Below, piece by piece: positions 29,910 through 38,169 of a stretch of 64,000 bases of DNA. The DNA comes from Klenkia taihuensis (GTDB lineage: Bacteria > Actinomycetota > Actinomycetes > Mycobacteriales > Geodermatophilaceae): contig NZ_FOMD01000002.1 of assembly GCF_900112525.1 (NCBI RefSeq), positions 186,001 to 250,000 on the forward strand, read 5' to 3'. The position numbers and the translations under genes were made by a program. Position 1 is the stretch's first letter. Each line of letters opens with the position of its first letter. A model generated the notes under the pieces. The model did not search any database and had not been told where the DNA came from. It was given only the letters and a program-made list of their open reading frames with translations.

Positions 29910-31436
29910 TCAGCCGCGCGGGCGCTGCCCCGCGGTGCCGTCGCCGGTCGCGACGCTGTGGTCGTGGTCGCCGCCCTTGGCCAGCCGGCTGTGCTTGCGG
30001 CCGTAGAGGTAGTAGACGGCCACGCCGATCGCCATCCAGATGGCGAACCGGATCCAGGTGTCGGTCGGCAGGTTGAGCATCAGGTAGAAGCTCGCCAGCG
30101 CGGCCACGATCGGCAGCACCGGCATGAGCGGCACCCTGAACGCCCGCGGCAGCTCGGGGCGGGTGCGCCGCAGGACGACGACCCCGACGCTGACCAGCAC
30201 GAAGGCGAACAGCGTGCCGATGTTCACCAGCTCGGCCAGGGTGCCCAGCGGGATCAGCCCGGCCATCACCGCGACCACCGCACCGGTGATGAGGGTGATC
30301 CGGTAGGGCGTGCCGTAGGTGGGGTGCACCTTCGCCAGCCCCGGGGGCAGCAGGTGGTCGCGGCTCATGGCGAACAGCACCCGGGACTGGCCCAGCAGCA
30401 GGATCATCACCACGCTGGTCAGGCCGGCCAGCGCGCCCACCGAGATGATCCCGGAGAAGAAGGGCAGGCCGACGCTGGAGAACGCCCCGGCCAGCGGCGC
30501 CGACGCGTTGAGCTCCGTGTAGTTCTGCATGCCGACCACCACGAGGCTGACCAGCACGTAGAGGACCGTGCAGACCGCCAGCGAGCCGAAGATGCCGCGG
30601 GGCAGGTCCTTGGCCGGGTCCTTGGTCTCCTCGGCGGCGGTGGCCACGATGTCGAAGCCGATGAAGGCGAAGAACACGATGGCCGCGCCGGCGATGACGC
30701 CCTCGACGCCGAAGCTGGCCGGGGAGAACCCGGTGAGCAGCTGGATGAACGGCTGCGTCAGGCCCGAGCCGCCGCCCTCGGCCGGCTGGCTCGGCGGGAC
30801 GAAGGGGCTGAAGTTCGCGGCCTTGACGTAGAAGACGCCGACCACGATGACCAGCAGGACGATGACGACCTTGATCGCCACGATGATCGAGGTGATCCGC
30901 GAGGACAGCTTGATGCCCAGGATCAGCACGCCGGTCATCACCAGGGCGATGAACATCGCCGGGATGTTGAAGCGGGCGGTCTCGCCGGCGATCGCCTCGG
31001 GCAGCCCGATGCCGATGTCGCTGAGCAGCTGGTTGAGGTAGCCCGACCAGCCCACGCTGACCGTCGCGGCGCCCAGGGCCAGCTCCAGCACGAGGTCCCA
31101 GCCGATGATCCAGGCGATCAGCTCGCCGAAGGTGGCGTAGGAGAACGTGTAGGCCGACCCGGCGACCGGGACGGTGGAGGCGAACTCGGCGTAGCAGAGG
31201 GCGGCCAGCCCGCAGACGATCCCGGCGATGACGAACGAGATGGCCACCGCGGGCCCGGCGGTGGTCTGCGCGACCTCGCCGGTCAGCACGAAGATGCCGG
31301 TGCCGATGATCACGCCGACGCCGAAGACCGTGAGGTCCAGGCCCGACAGGTTCTTCTTGAGCTGGTGCTCCGGCTCCTCGGTGTCGGCGATGGAGTCCTC
31401 GACGCTCTTGACGCGCCGGCCGTTCGCGACGGTCAT
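29910..31436 (-). CDS. APC-family amino acid permease
   Basis: Cytoplasmic-membrane transporter of the amino acid-polyamine-organocation family, likely a cationic amino acid type because of its similarity in layout to CAT transporters. The 508-residue protein has about 12 helices. The first helix carries the substrate motif GVGVIIGTGIFVLTG, and AFIGFDIVATAAEETKDPAKDLP is the family's helix 6 region. A short His/Asp-rich tail follows. The ATG has AGGGGG upstream. It diverges from corA and is followed by a strong terminator. Confidence 0.93.
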   Translation of the reverse strand: MTVANGRRVKSVEDSIADTEEPEHQLKKNLSGLDLTVFGVGVIIGTGIFVLTGEVAQTTAGPAVAISFVIAGIVCGLAALCYAEFASTVPVAGSAYTFSYATFGELIAWIIGWDLVLELALGAATVSVGWSGYLNQLLSDIGIGLPEAIAGETARFNIPAMFIALVMTGVLILGIKLSSRITSIIVAIKVVIVLLVIVVGVFYVKAANFSPFVPPSQPAEGGGSGLTQPFIQLLTGFSPASFGVEGVIAGAAIVFFAFIGFDIVATAAEETKDPAKDLPRGIFGSLAVCTVLYVLVSLVVVGMQNYTELNASAPLAGAFSSVGLPFFSGIISVGALAGLTSVVMILLLGQSRVLFAMSRDHLLPPGLAKVHPTYGTPYRITLITGAVVAVMAGLIPLGTLAELVNIGTLFAFVLVSVGVVVLRRTRPELPRAFRVPLMPVLPIVAALASFYLMLNLPTDTWIRFAIWMAIGVAVYYLYGRKHSRLAKGGDHDHSVATGDGTAGQRPRG

Positions 31437-31466
31437 CTGCGTTCCCCCTGCCCGAAGGTTGTTGAT

Positions 31467-31479
31467 CACACCTGGTGTG
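31467..31479. promoter_or_regulatory. Palindrome in the APC/corA divergent promoter region
   Basis: CACACC-T-GGTGTG is a 6-bp perfect dyad 31 bp upstream of the APC permease start. It is a candidate operator; no regulator gene lies adjacent, so its owner is unknown. Confidence 0.3.
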
Positions 31480-31547
31480 CGGAGCGTGCCACCATCGGCG
31501 GCTGTCCGCATGCTTGCGGTCGCGTCCGACCGCCGCGGAGGAGACAC

Positions 31548-32660
31548 ATGACCAGCACCGGACCCGGGACCCCTGCGCGCACGGGCACGCCGGCACCGCA
31601 GCCGCGGCCCCGGCACGCCCCGAAGCCGGCCGGCACGCCGCTGCACCCCGCGCCGCAGCGGCCCGAGGGAGCACCGGTCGTCGGGTGCGGGGTCTACGTC
31701 GGCGGCCACCGCGTGCCCGACGTCGGGCCGGAGGACGCGCTGCGCACCGCCCGCGAGCGCGACGGGTTCGTGTGGCTGGGGCTGCACGAGCCCACCGAGG
31801 CCGAGCTCGAGACGATCGCCGCGGAGTACGGGCTGCACCCCCTCGCCGTCGAGGACGCCGTCTACGCCCACCAGCGGCCCAAGCTCGACCGCTACGAGGA
31901 CGGGGTGTTCGTCGTCCTCAAGACCGCGGCCTACGTCGAGCACGCCGAGCTGACCGCGACCAGCGACGTCGTCGACACCGGCGAGGTGATGGTGTTCCTG
32001 GGCGACCACTTCGTCATCACGGTGCGGCACGGCTCGCACGGCGGGCTGGCCGAGCTGCGGCACCGCCTGGAGCAGCAGCCCGACCTGCTCTGCCTGGGCC
32101 CCTCGGCGGTGCTCTACGCCGTCGCCGACCTCGTGGTCGACCACTACGTGGAGGTCGCGCAGGCCATGGAGGAGGACGTCGACGAGCTCGAGGCGTCGGT
32201 CTTCTCCCCCGAGCGCACCGACGACTCCCAGCGGCTCTACCAGCTCAAGCGCGAGCTGATGCAGCTGCGCCGCGCGGTCACCCCGCTGGACCTGCCGATG
32301 CAGGCGCTCACCGACCGGCAGGCCGAGATCGTGCCGAAGGAGATGCGCTCCTACTTCCGGGACGTGCAGGACCACGTCTTCCGGGTGCGCGACCAGATCG
32401 CGGCCCTCGACGAGCTGCTCGGCTCGATCCTGCAGGCGTCGCTGGCCCGCACGTCGCTGTCGGACAACGAGGACATGCGCAAGATCTCCGCCTGGGCGGG
32501 CATCATCGCCGTCCCCACCGCGATCGCCGGGATCTACGGGATGAACTTCCAGTACATGCCCGAGCTGAGCTGGCACTACGGCTACCCGCTGGTGCTGCTG
32601 GTGATGGCGCTGGCCTGCGGCCTGCTCTGGCGCGCCTTCAAGCGCAGCGGCTGGCTGTAG
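31548..32660 (+). CDS. corA: CorA-type magnesium/cobalt transporter
   Basis: Divalent cation channel, homopentameric in the membrane. The 370-residue protein has a Pro-rich N-terminal stretch of about 40 residues, the large cytoplasmic domain (WLGLHEPTEAELETIAAEYG ... HPLAVEDAVYAHQRPKLDRY), a long helix, then two C-terminal transmembrane helices with the pore signature YGMNF between them. The ATG has GGAGGAG 5 nt upstream. Confidence 0.96.
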   Translation: MTSTGPGTPARTGTPAPQPRPRHAPKPAGTPLHPAPQRPEGAPVVGCGVYVGGHRVPDVGPEDALRTARERDGFVWLGLHEPTEAELETIAAEYGLHPLAVEDAVYAHQRPKLDRYEDGVFVVLKTAAYVEHAELTATSDVVDTGEVMVFLGDHFVITVRHGSHGGLAELRHRLEQQPDLLCLGPSAVLYAVADLVVDHYVEVAQAMEEDVDELEASVFSPERTDDSQRLYQLKRELMQLRRAVTPLDLPMQALTDRQAEIVPKEMRSYFRDVQDHVFRVRDQIAALDELLGSILQASLARTSLSDNEDMRKISAWAGIIAVPTAIAGIYGMNFQYMPELSWHYGYPLVLLVMALACGLLWRAFKRSGWL

Positions 32661-32706
32661 CCCGCTCCCCCTCCCCCCACCGGGCATGGGAGCCCACGCC
32701 GGCCCG

Positions 32707-32766
32707 GGTACCGGAAGCACTACCCCCGTCGACAGCCACGCGCGCTCGGGTAGGGCTTCCGCTACC
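32707..32766. repeat. 60-bp palindromic element, copy 1
   Basis: An imperfect inverted repeat whose arms read GGTACCGGAAGCACTACCC at the left and, on the complement, GGTAGCGGAAGCCCTACCC at the right (two mismatches), with about 20 bp between. It lies 46 bp past the corA stop and 81 bp before the AbiEi/DUF559 gene. A second element of the same length and arm sequence lies directly after that gene. It may also act as the corA terminator. Confidence 0.75.
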
Positions 32767-32773
32767 TGCCCTC

Positions 32774-32796
32774 GTGGACAGCGGCAGTGCGTCCAC
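32774..32796. promoter_or_regulatory. Inverted repeat before the AbiEi/DUF559 gene
   Basis: GTGGAC-N11-GTCCAC, a 6-bp dyad 52 bp upstream of the start codon. It could be an operator, possibly bound by the gene's own winged-helix domain. Support is weak. Confidence 0.3.
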
Positions 32797-32847
32797 AGAT
32801 CTGCCCGGACACCCCCGCGGCGGCCGGGGGGACACGACCCTGCGCTC

Positions 32848-33777
32848 ATGACCGACGAGGACTGGCCCACCCGCATCGACCGGTTGTTGCGCAGCCAGCA
32901 GGGGCTCGCGACCCGACAGGACCTGCTCCGTGTCGCGCCCGTCGGCGTCGTCGACGGCTACGTCGCGAGCGGGCGTCTGCGCAGGGTGTTCCCGCACGTG
33001 CACACCGCCCGGGGCAACCCGGCGACCGGCGACCGCCGGCTCCGCGCAGCCGTCCTGTGCGCCGGTGGTCCCGCACTGCTGAGCCACACGACCGCGCTGG
33101 CCATCCACGGCGTCCGGGAGCACGGAGGGCCGGTGCACGTGACGATCGACGAGTCCCGGCGCCGGTCCGGGAGCCGTGACCTCGTCGTCCACCGTCGGGT
33201 CGAGCTCGCCGCTGCTGACCGGGCGTCGGTGCGCGGCCTGCCGGTCACCACGCTCGCGGACAGCCTGGTCGATGCCTGGCCGCTCATCCCACGAGCGGGA
33301 CGGCGCCCGACCCTCGTCGACGCGGCGCGCCGCCCCGACCTCGGCGCGGAGGAGCTCCACCGGGCGGCAGCGCGCCGGCCGAACATCGGCGGGCACCGCG
33401 AGCTCGTCGTCGCCGTCGACCTGGTTGCCGACGGGGTCCGCAGCGAGCTCGAGGCGCTGGGCGTGCTCCGCGTCTTCCGGCACCCGTCCCTGCCCAGGAG
33501 CCGGGGTCAGCTGGCCGTGCGCTGCCCCGATGGCATCACCCGGCACCACGACCGGGCGTGGGAGGAGGCGATGCTCGCCGTCGAGCTCGACGGAGCGGCC
33601 TTCCACTCCTCCCCCGAGCAGCGCGCGGAGGACCTGGCCCGCGACGCGCTGTTCGCGTCGATGGGCTGGCTCGTCCTCCGGTTCACCTACGCCGAGGTGC
33701 TGCGCGACCCCGACGGCGTGCGGGCGAAGGTGCTGGCCGTGTACCGGATGCGCGTGGCCCAGCTCCGGTCCGCCTGA
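32848..33777 (+). CDS. AbiEi-type winged-helix protein with DUF559 nuclease-like domain
   Basis: A 309-residue protein. The N-terminal 50 residues (RIDRLLRSQQGLATRQDLLR...GRLRRVFPHVH) match the AbiEi antitoxin-type winged helix. A middle domain follows (LLSHTTALAIHGV ... VHVTIDESRRRSGSRDLVVH). The C-terminal 70 residues have the DUF559/Vsr-like PD-(D/E)XK pattern AVELDGAAFHSS...ARDALFASMGWLVLRFTYAEV. Such proteins are common and variable in actinobacteria, with no proven function; a role in defence or toxin-antitoxin action is inference. No partner toxin lies beside it. No Shine-Dalgarno is clear at the ATG. The gene is bracketed by two 60-bp palindromes. Confidence 0.85.
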   Translation: MTDEDWPTRIDRLLRSQQGLATRQDLLRVAPVGVVDGYVASGRLRRVFPHVHTARGNPATGDRRLRAAVLCAGGPALLSHTTALAIHGVREHGGPVHVTIDESRRRSGSRDLVVHRRVELAAADRASVRGLPVTTLADSLVDAWPLIPRAGRRPTLVDAARRPDLGAEELHRAAARRPNIGGHRELVVAVDLVADGVRSELEALGVLRVFRHPSLPRSRGQLAVRCPDGITRHHDRAWEEAMLAVELDGAAFHSSPEQRAEDLARDALFASMGWLVLRFTYAEVLRDPDGVRAKVLAVYRMRVAQLRSA

Positions 33778-33837
33778 GGTATCGGAAGCTCGACCTGGGC
33801 GATCGACCCGCCGCGATGGGGTAGAGCTTCCGATACC
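33778..33837. repeat. 60-bp palindromic element, copy 2
   Basis: Begins at the base after the stop codon of the AbiEi/DUF559 gene. The terminal 14 bp pair perfectly (GGTATCGGAAGCTC with GAGCTTCCGATACC). The right arm on the complement is GGTATCGGAAGCTCTACCCC. It has the same length and arm sequence as the element at 32707. It lies between convergent genes and could also serve as a two-way terminator with rsmI. Confidence 0.8.
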
Positions 33838-33867
33838 CGGTGCTCGGAGGCTGGACGGCGGAACGGG

Positions 33868-34701
33868 TCAGGGGGTCTTCGCGGCCACGACCGCGTCGAA
33901 GACGACCCGCTTGGGCAGGCCGGTGCGGGCGACCACCGCGCGGATCGCGTCCTTGCGGGTCTCCCCCGCCGCCTCCTCGCGGGCCACCTCGGCGGCGATC
34001 TCCGCCGGGGTCAGGTCGGCCGGGCCGGCGGGGGCACCGGCGACGACCAGGGTGATCTCGCCGCGCACGCCGTCGGCGGCCCAGGTGGCCAGCGAGCCCA
34101 GGGTGCCGCGGACGACCTCTTCGTGGGTCTTGGTCAGCTCCCGGCACACCACGGCCTCGCGGTCCTCGCCCAGCACGGCGGCGGCGTCGGCGAGGGCGTC
34201 GGCCAGCCGGTGCGGGGACTCGAAGAACACCATCGTGCGCGGCTCGGCGACCAGCGCGCCGAAGGCGGTGCGGCGGCCCTTGCGGGGCACGAAGCCCTCG
34301 AAGCAGAACCGGTCGCAGGGCAGGCCCGACACGGCCAGCGCCGTGGTGACCGCCGAGGGGCCGGGCACCGACGTCACCTCCACCCCGGCGTCGACGGCGG
34401 CCCGCACGAGCGTGTAGCCCGGGTCGGACACCGAGGGCATGCCGGCGTCGGTGAGCAGCAGGACGGTCTGCCCGGCCTGCATCGCCGCGACCAGCCCCGG
34501 CAGTCGGGACGCCTCGACGGTCTCGTGGAAGGTGACCACCCGGCCGGTGAAGGTGACCTCGAGGTCCTGGGCGAGCCGGTGCAGCCGGCGGGTGTCCTCG
34601 CAGGCGAGCACGTCCGCCGACGCCATCGCCGCGCGCAGCCGGGGTCCGACGTCGCCGGGCTGACCGAGGGGCGCGCCACCGAGCACCAGCCGTCCCGTCA
34701 C
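33868..34701 (-). CDS. rsmI: 16S rRNA (cytidine-1402-2'-O)-methyltransferase
   Basis: SAM-dependent methyltransferase of the tetrapyrrole methylase fold that modifies C1402 of 16S rRNA. The 277-residue protein shows LGGAPLGQPGDVGPRLRAAM, ADVLACEDTRRLHRL, LLTDAGMPSVSDPGY, VPGPSAVTTALAVSGLP and FFESPHRL, all typical. The GTG at 34701 gives the normal N-terminus. It diverges from pmt across 39 bp, the same arrangement as Rv1002c-Rv1003. Confidence 0.96.
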   Translation of the reverse strand: MTGRLVLGGAPLGQPGDVGPRLRAAMASADVLACEDTRRLHRLAQDLEVTFTGRVVTFHETVEASRLPGLVAAMQAGQTVLLLTDAGMPSVSDPGYTLVRAAVDAGVEVTSVPGPSAVTTALAVSGLPCDRFCFEGFVPRKGRRTAFGALVAEPRTMVFFESPHRLADALADAAAVLGEDREAVVCRELTKTHEEVVRGTLGSLATWAADGVRGEITLVVAGAPAGPADLTPAEIAAEVAREEAAGETRKDAIRAVVARTGLPKRVVFDAVVAAKTP

Positions 34702-34727
34702 GGCACGAGACTGCCAGACCTTCCGCC

Positions 34728-34733
34728 TACGCT
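34728..34733 (+). promoter_or_regulatory. Possible -10 element for leaderless pmt
   Basis: TACGCT fits the TANNNT pattern and ends 7 nt before the pmt GTG. No Shine-Dalgarno is visible, so a leaderless transcript starting at the GTG is likely. No convincing -35 was seen. Confidence 0.4.
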
Positions 34734-34740
34734 CCCCTAC

Positions 34741-36267
34741 GTGGCGGTGCTGGCTCCGGAGCGGACGGACGACGAGGTCCCGCCCGCGGCGCGGCCCCGC
34801 CGCCGCCCCCGGCGCCCCACGCGGCAGGTCACCCCGCCCCTGCCCACCGACCGGGTGCTGTCCTGGGTGCTCACCGCGGTGCTCGGCGCAGCCACCTTCG
34901 TCAGCCGCCTGTGGGACCTCAGCTACCCCGGCGACCTGCTCTTCGACGAGGCGTACTACCCGCCCGAGGCGAACGAGGTCCTCGAGTGGGGCTACGAGTA
35001 CAACCGCGGCTACACGTTCATCGTCCACCCGCCGCTGGGCAAGCTGCTCATCGCCTGCGGCATCAAGCTCTTCGGCTACGACAGCTTCGGCTGGCGCTTC
35101 CCCAGCCTGGTCGCCGGCACCGTCGCCGTCGTCGTGCTCACCCGGCTGGCCCGCCGGCTCACCGGTTCCACGCTGCTCGGGCTGGTCGCCGGCCTGCTCA
35201 TGGCACTGGACGGGTTCGCCTTCACCGTCGGGCGCATCGGGCTGCTGGACGTCTTCCTGCAGGTCTTCGTGGTCAGCGCGGTCGCCTGCCTGGTGGTCGA
35301 CCGCGACCGGGTCCGCGCCCGCATCAGCGCTGCCGGCCCGCTGGCGACCGGCTTCGCGCTGGGCCCGCGGGGGTGGCGGATCGCGGCGGGCATCCTGTTC
35401 GGCTGCGCGGCCGGGGTGAAGTGGTCGGGGGTCTACTTCCTCGCCTTCTTCGCCGTCCTGTCGCTGTTCTGGGACCGCGCCGCCTGGCGCGGGGCCGGCG
35501 TGGCCAGCCCCACCCGCGCGGTCCTGCGCCGCGGGCTGCCCGGGGCGCTGTGGGCGCTGGCCGTGCTGCCGGTGCTGACCTACCTGGCCACGTTCACCGG
35601 CTGGTTCCTCGGCGAGAACTCCCAGGGCCGGCACTGGGCCGACCAGAACCCCGACACCGCGTTCCCCTGGGTCCCCGGGGCGCTCCGGTCGCTGTGGCAC
35701 ATGCACGGCGAGTGGCTGGCCTTCCACAACGGGCTGTCCACCCCGCACCCGTGGGAGTCCGGCCCCTGGTCGTGGCTGGTCGACGGCCGGCCGATCCTGC
35801 TGTGGAACCCGCAGGGCCTCACCGACGCCGACGGCGGCCAGGTCATCCGCTACATCCTGATGGTCGGCACGCCCACGCTCTGGCTGGTGTTCGCCCCCGC
35901 GATGCTGTGGCTGCTGTGGCGCATCGCCGCCCGGCGCGACCCGGCCGCGACCACGGTGGCGGTGGCGATCGCGGCCGGCTGGCTGACCTGGTTCGTCAAC
36001 CTCGACCGGACGATGTTCATCTTCTACATGGCGCCGGTGCTGCCGTTCTTCGTGCTGGCGGTGACCCTCGCCCTGCAGGACGTGCTGGGGCGCCCCACCG
36101 CCGACGGCCCGGTCACCCCGTTCCGCCGGCAGCTGGGGCTGGGCGCGATGAGCCTGTACCTCGCGGTGGTCGCGCTGACGTTCGCCTTCTTCTACCCGGT
36201 GCTGACCGGGCAGCCGCTGTCCTACGACGAGTGGGTGCAGCGGATGTGGTTCCCCTCCTGGTTCTGA
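34741..36267 (+). CDS. pmt: Protein O-mannosyltransferase (GT39)
   Basis: Integral membrane enzyme moving mannose from polyprenyl-phosphate mannose to exported proteins. The 508-residue protein has about ten helices. The first luminal-side loop holds the catalytic acidic motif FDEAYYPPEANEVLEWGYEY, followed by VHPPLGKLLI. Later loops contain SPWLVDGRP-like signals (GPWSWLVDGRPILLWN) and FIFYMAPVLPFF. A basic Pro/Arg-rich cytoplasmic tail of about 30 residues precedes helix 1. GTG at 34741 is taken; it probably has no 5' leader. Confidence 0.95.
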   Translation: MAVLAPERTDDEVPPAARPRRRPRRPTRQVTPPLPTDRVLSWVLTAVLGAATFVSRLWDLSYPGDLLFDEAYYPPEANEVLEWGYEYNRGYTFIVHPPLGKLLIACGIKLFGYDSFGWRFPSLVAGTVAVVVLTRLARRLTGSTLLGLVAGLLMALDGFAFTVGRIGLLDVFLQVFVVSAVACLVVDRDRVRARISAAGPLATGFALGPRGWRIAAGILFGCAAGVKWSGVYFLAFFAVLSLFWDRAAWRGAGVASPTRAVLRRGLPGALWALAVLPVLTYLATFTGWFLGENSQGRHWADQNPDTAFPWVPGALRSLWHMHGEWLAFHNGLSTPHPWESGPWSWLVDGRPILLWNPQGLTDADGGQVIRYILMVGTPTLWLVFAPAMLWLLWRIAARRDPAATTVAVAIAAGWLTWFVNLDRTMFIFYMAPVLPFFVLAVTLALQDVLGRPTADGPVTPFRRQLGLGAMSLYLAVVALTFAFFYPVLTGQPLSYDEWVQRMWFPSWF

Positions 36268-36278
36268 GGCGGGGCCCA

Positions 36279-36310
36279 CGTTGTGGGATACATAGTTGAG
36301 TAGTACAACG
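36279..36310. promoter_or_regulatory. Candidate MarR operator/promoter
   Basis: An AT-richer stretch with CGTTGT and ACAACG 20 bp apart, and a nested GTTG-N7-CAAC. It lies just before the MarR gene start. A -10-like TACATA sits inside, so bound regulator would block transcription of the MarR/MFS pair. Confidence 0.5.
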
Positions 36311-36315
36311 GACTG

Positions 36316-36741
36316 GTGGACGAGCACCGGACCGAGCTGGCCGCGCGCCTGGACGACGTCGTCGTCGGGCTGCGCCAGCTGACCAGCACCCGCACGGAGC
36401 TGAGCCTGACCGCCGCGGCCACGCTGGCGACGCTGCAGCGCTCCGGCCCCGCGCGGCTCACCGAGCTGGCCACCACCGAGGGCGTCAGCCAGCCGTCGAT
36501 GACCGCGCTGATCGCCCGGCTGGCCGGCCAGGGCCTGGTGGCCCGCGCGGCCGACCCCCGCGACGGCCGCGCCGTCGTCCTCACCCTGACCGACGCGGGC
36601 GCGGACCTGCTGGCCCGCCGGCGGTCCGGACGCGCCGCGCGCCTGGCCGTACCGCTGGCCGGCCTGGACGACGACGACGTCGACCGGATCGAGGCCGCCC
36701 TCCCGGCGCTGTCCCGGCTGGCCGGCGTCCTGCAGCACTGA
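36316..36741 (+). CDS. MarR-family transcriptional regulator
   Basis: A 141-residue winged-helix regulator. The recognition helix region is ARLTELATTEGVSQPSMTALIARLAGQGLVAR, followed by the wing ADPRDGRAVVLTLTDAG. It is 44 nt upstream of an MFS exporter gene, so it most likely represses its own operon and is released by a small molecule. GTG start; a likely operator overlaps its promoter. The ligand is unknown. Confidence 0.92.
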   Translation: MDEHRTELAARLDDVVVGLRQLTSTRTELSLTAAATLATLQRSGPARLTELATTEGVSQPSMTALIARLAGQGLVARAADPRDGRAVVLTLTDAGADLLARRRSGRAARLAVPLAGLDDDDVDRIEAALPALSRLAGVLQH

Positions 36742-36785
36742 ACCACCCACGAACCCGAGCACGACCCCGACACGGAGGTGACCTG

Positions 36786-38096
36786 GTGAGCGCACACGGC
36801 GCGACCAGCGAGAAGACCAGCACGTTCGCCCAGCCGAAGGCCGTCTACGCGGTCGCCTTCGCCTGCGTCGTCAGCTTCATGGGCATCGGCCTGGTGGACC
36901 CGATCCTGCCCGCGCTGTCCAGCCAGCTCGACGCCTCGCCCAGCCAGGTGACGCTGCTGTTCACCAGCTACCTGGTGGTCACCGCGGTCGCCATGCTCGG
37001 CACCAACTGGGTGTCCAGCCGGCTCGGCGCCAAGAAGACCCTGATCACCGGGCTGGCGATCATCGTGGTGTTCGCCGCCCTCGCCGGGCTGTCGGACTCC
37101 GTCGGCGGCATCGTCGGCTTCCGCGCCGGCTGGGGCCTGGGCAACGCGCTGTTCATCGCCACCTCGCTGGCGGTCATCGTGGCCAGCGCCTCCGGCGGGT
37201 TCGCCGGCGCGATCGTGCTCTACGAGGCCGCCCTCGGCCTGGGCATCGCGGCCGGCCCGCTGGTCGGCGGCCTGCTCGGCTCGGTCAGCTGGCGGGGCCC
37301 CTTCTTCGGGGTCTCCGCGCTCATGGCGGTGGCGCTGATCGCGACCGTCGTCCTGCTGGACCCGACCCCCAGGCCGGCCCACCCCACCCCGCTGTCGGCC
37401 CCGCTGCGGGCGCTGCGGCACCGCGGCCTGCTGACCATGGCGATCACCGCCCTGCTCTACAACTGGGGCTTCTTCACCATGCTGGGCTACGCGCCCTTCC
37501 CGATGGAGCTCTCGGCCATCCAGCTCGGCTTCGTGTTCTTCGGCTGGGGCCTGCTGGTGGCGCTGTTCTCCGTCGTCGGCGCCCCGCGCCTGCAGGCCCG
37601 CTTCGGCACCGCGCGCAGCCTCTACGGCGCGCTGACCTTCTTCGCCGTCCTGCTGCTGCTCATCGCGCTGTTCACCGACACCCGCTGGGTGCTCGTCGCC
37701 TGCGTGGTGGCCGCCGGCATCCCGATCGGCATCAACAACACGCTGACCACCCAGGCGGTCATGCTGGTCAGCCCGGTCGAGCGGCCGGTCGCCTCCGCCG
37801 CCTACGGCTTCGTCCGCTTCCTCGGCGGCGGGCTCGCCCCGTTCGTGGCCGGCAAGCTGGTGGACGCCTTCGACATCCACGTGCCGTTCTTCGTCGGCGC
37901 CGCCACGGTGCTCGCCGCGGTCGCCGTGCTGTCCACCGGCCACCGGATGCTGGCCCGGGCCGACGCCGGCCTGGACGAGGACGGCCACCCGGTGGGCGCG
38001 GCCGACGAGGTCGCCGGCGAGGTGGCCGACGAGTTCGGCGGCGCCCCCGCCGCCATCGACGGCGAGGTCGAGGCGGAGCTGACGCACCGCCGCTGA
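36786..38096 (+). CDS. MFS efflux transporter
   Basis: A 436-residue major facilitator with 12 predicted helices. The helix 2-3 loop holds SSRLGAKKTLITG, and the motif C-like AAGPLVGGLLGSVSWRGPFF in helix 5 marks the drug/H+ antiporter group. The last 35 residues form an acidic tail (DEVAGEVADEFGG). The GTG has GGAGGTGACCTG in front. Coupled to the MarR gene upstream and closed by a strong terminator at 38104-38145. Confidence 0.92.
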   Translation: MSAHGATSEKTSTFAQPKAVYAVAFACVVSFMGIGLVDPILPALSSQLDASPSQVTLLFTSYLVVTAVAMLGTNWVSSRLGAKKTLITGLAIIVVFAALAGLSDSVGGIVGFRAGWGLGNALFIATSLAVIVASASGGFAGAIVLYEAALGLGIAAGPLVGGLLGSVSWRGPFFGVSALMAVALIATVVLLDPTPRPAHPTPLSAPLRALRHRGLLTMAITALLYNWGFFTMLGYAPFPMELSAIQLGFVFFGWGLLVALFSVVGAPRLQARFGTARSLYGALTFFAVLLLLIALFTDTRWVLVACVVAAGIPIGINNTLTTQAVMLVSPVERPVASAAYGFVRFLGGGLAPFVAGKLVDAFDIHVPFFVGAATVLAAVAVLSTGHRMLARADAGLDEDGHPVGAADEVAGEVADEFGGAPAAIDGEVEAELTHRR

Positions 38097-38103
38097 CCGT
38101 CGC

Positions 38104-38145
38104 CGACGACGCCCCGGGTCCCGGCACGGACCCGGGGCGTCGTCG
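38104..38145 (+). terminator. Terminator after the MFS gene
   Basis: A perfect 18-bp stem (left arm CGACGACGCCCCGGGTCC) with a 6-nt loop, 7 nt past the MFS stop. Confidence 0.8.
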
Positions 38146-38169
38146 TGCCCGGGGTCCTACCGTGCGGGC

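Noticed and set aside
32707-33837. A complete insertion sequence at the AbiEi/DUF559 gene
   Set aside because: No transposase motif (DDE or Y1) is present, and no target-site duplication was seen around the two palindromes.
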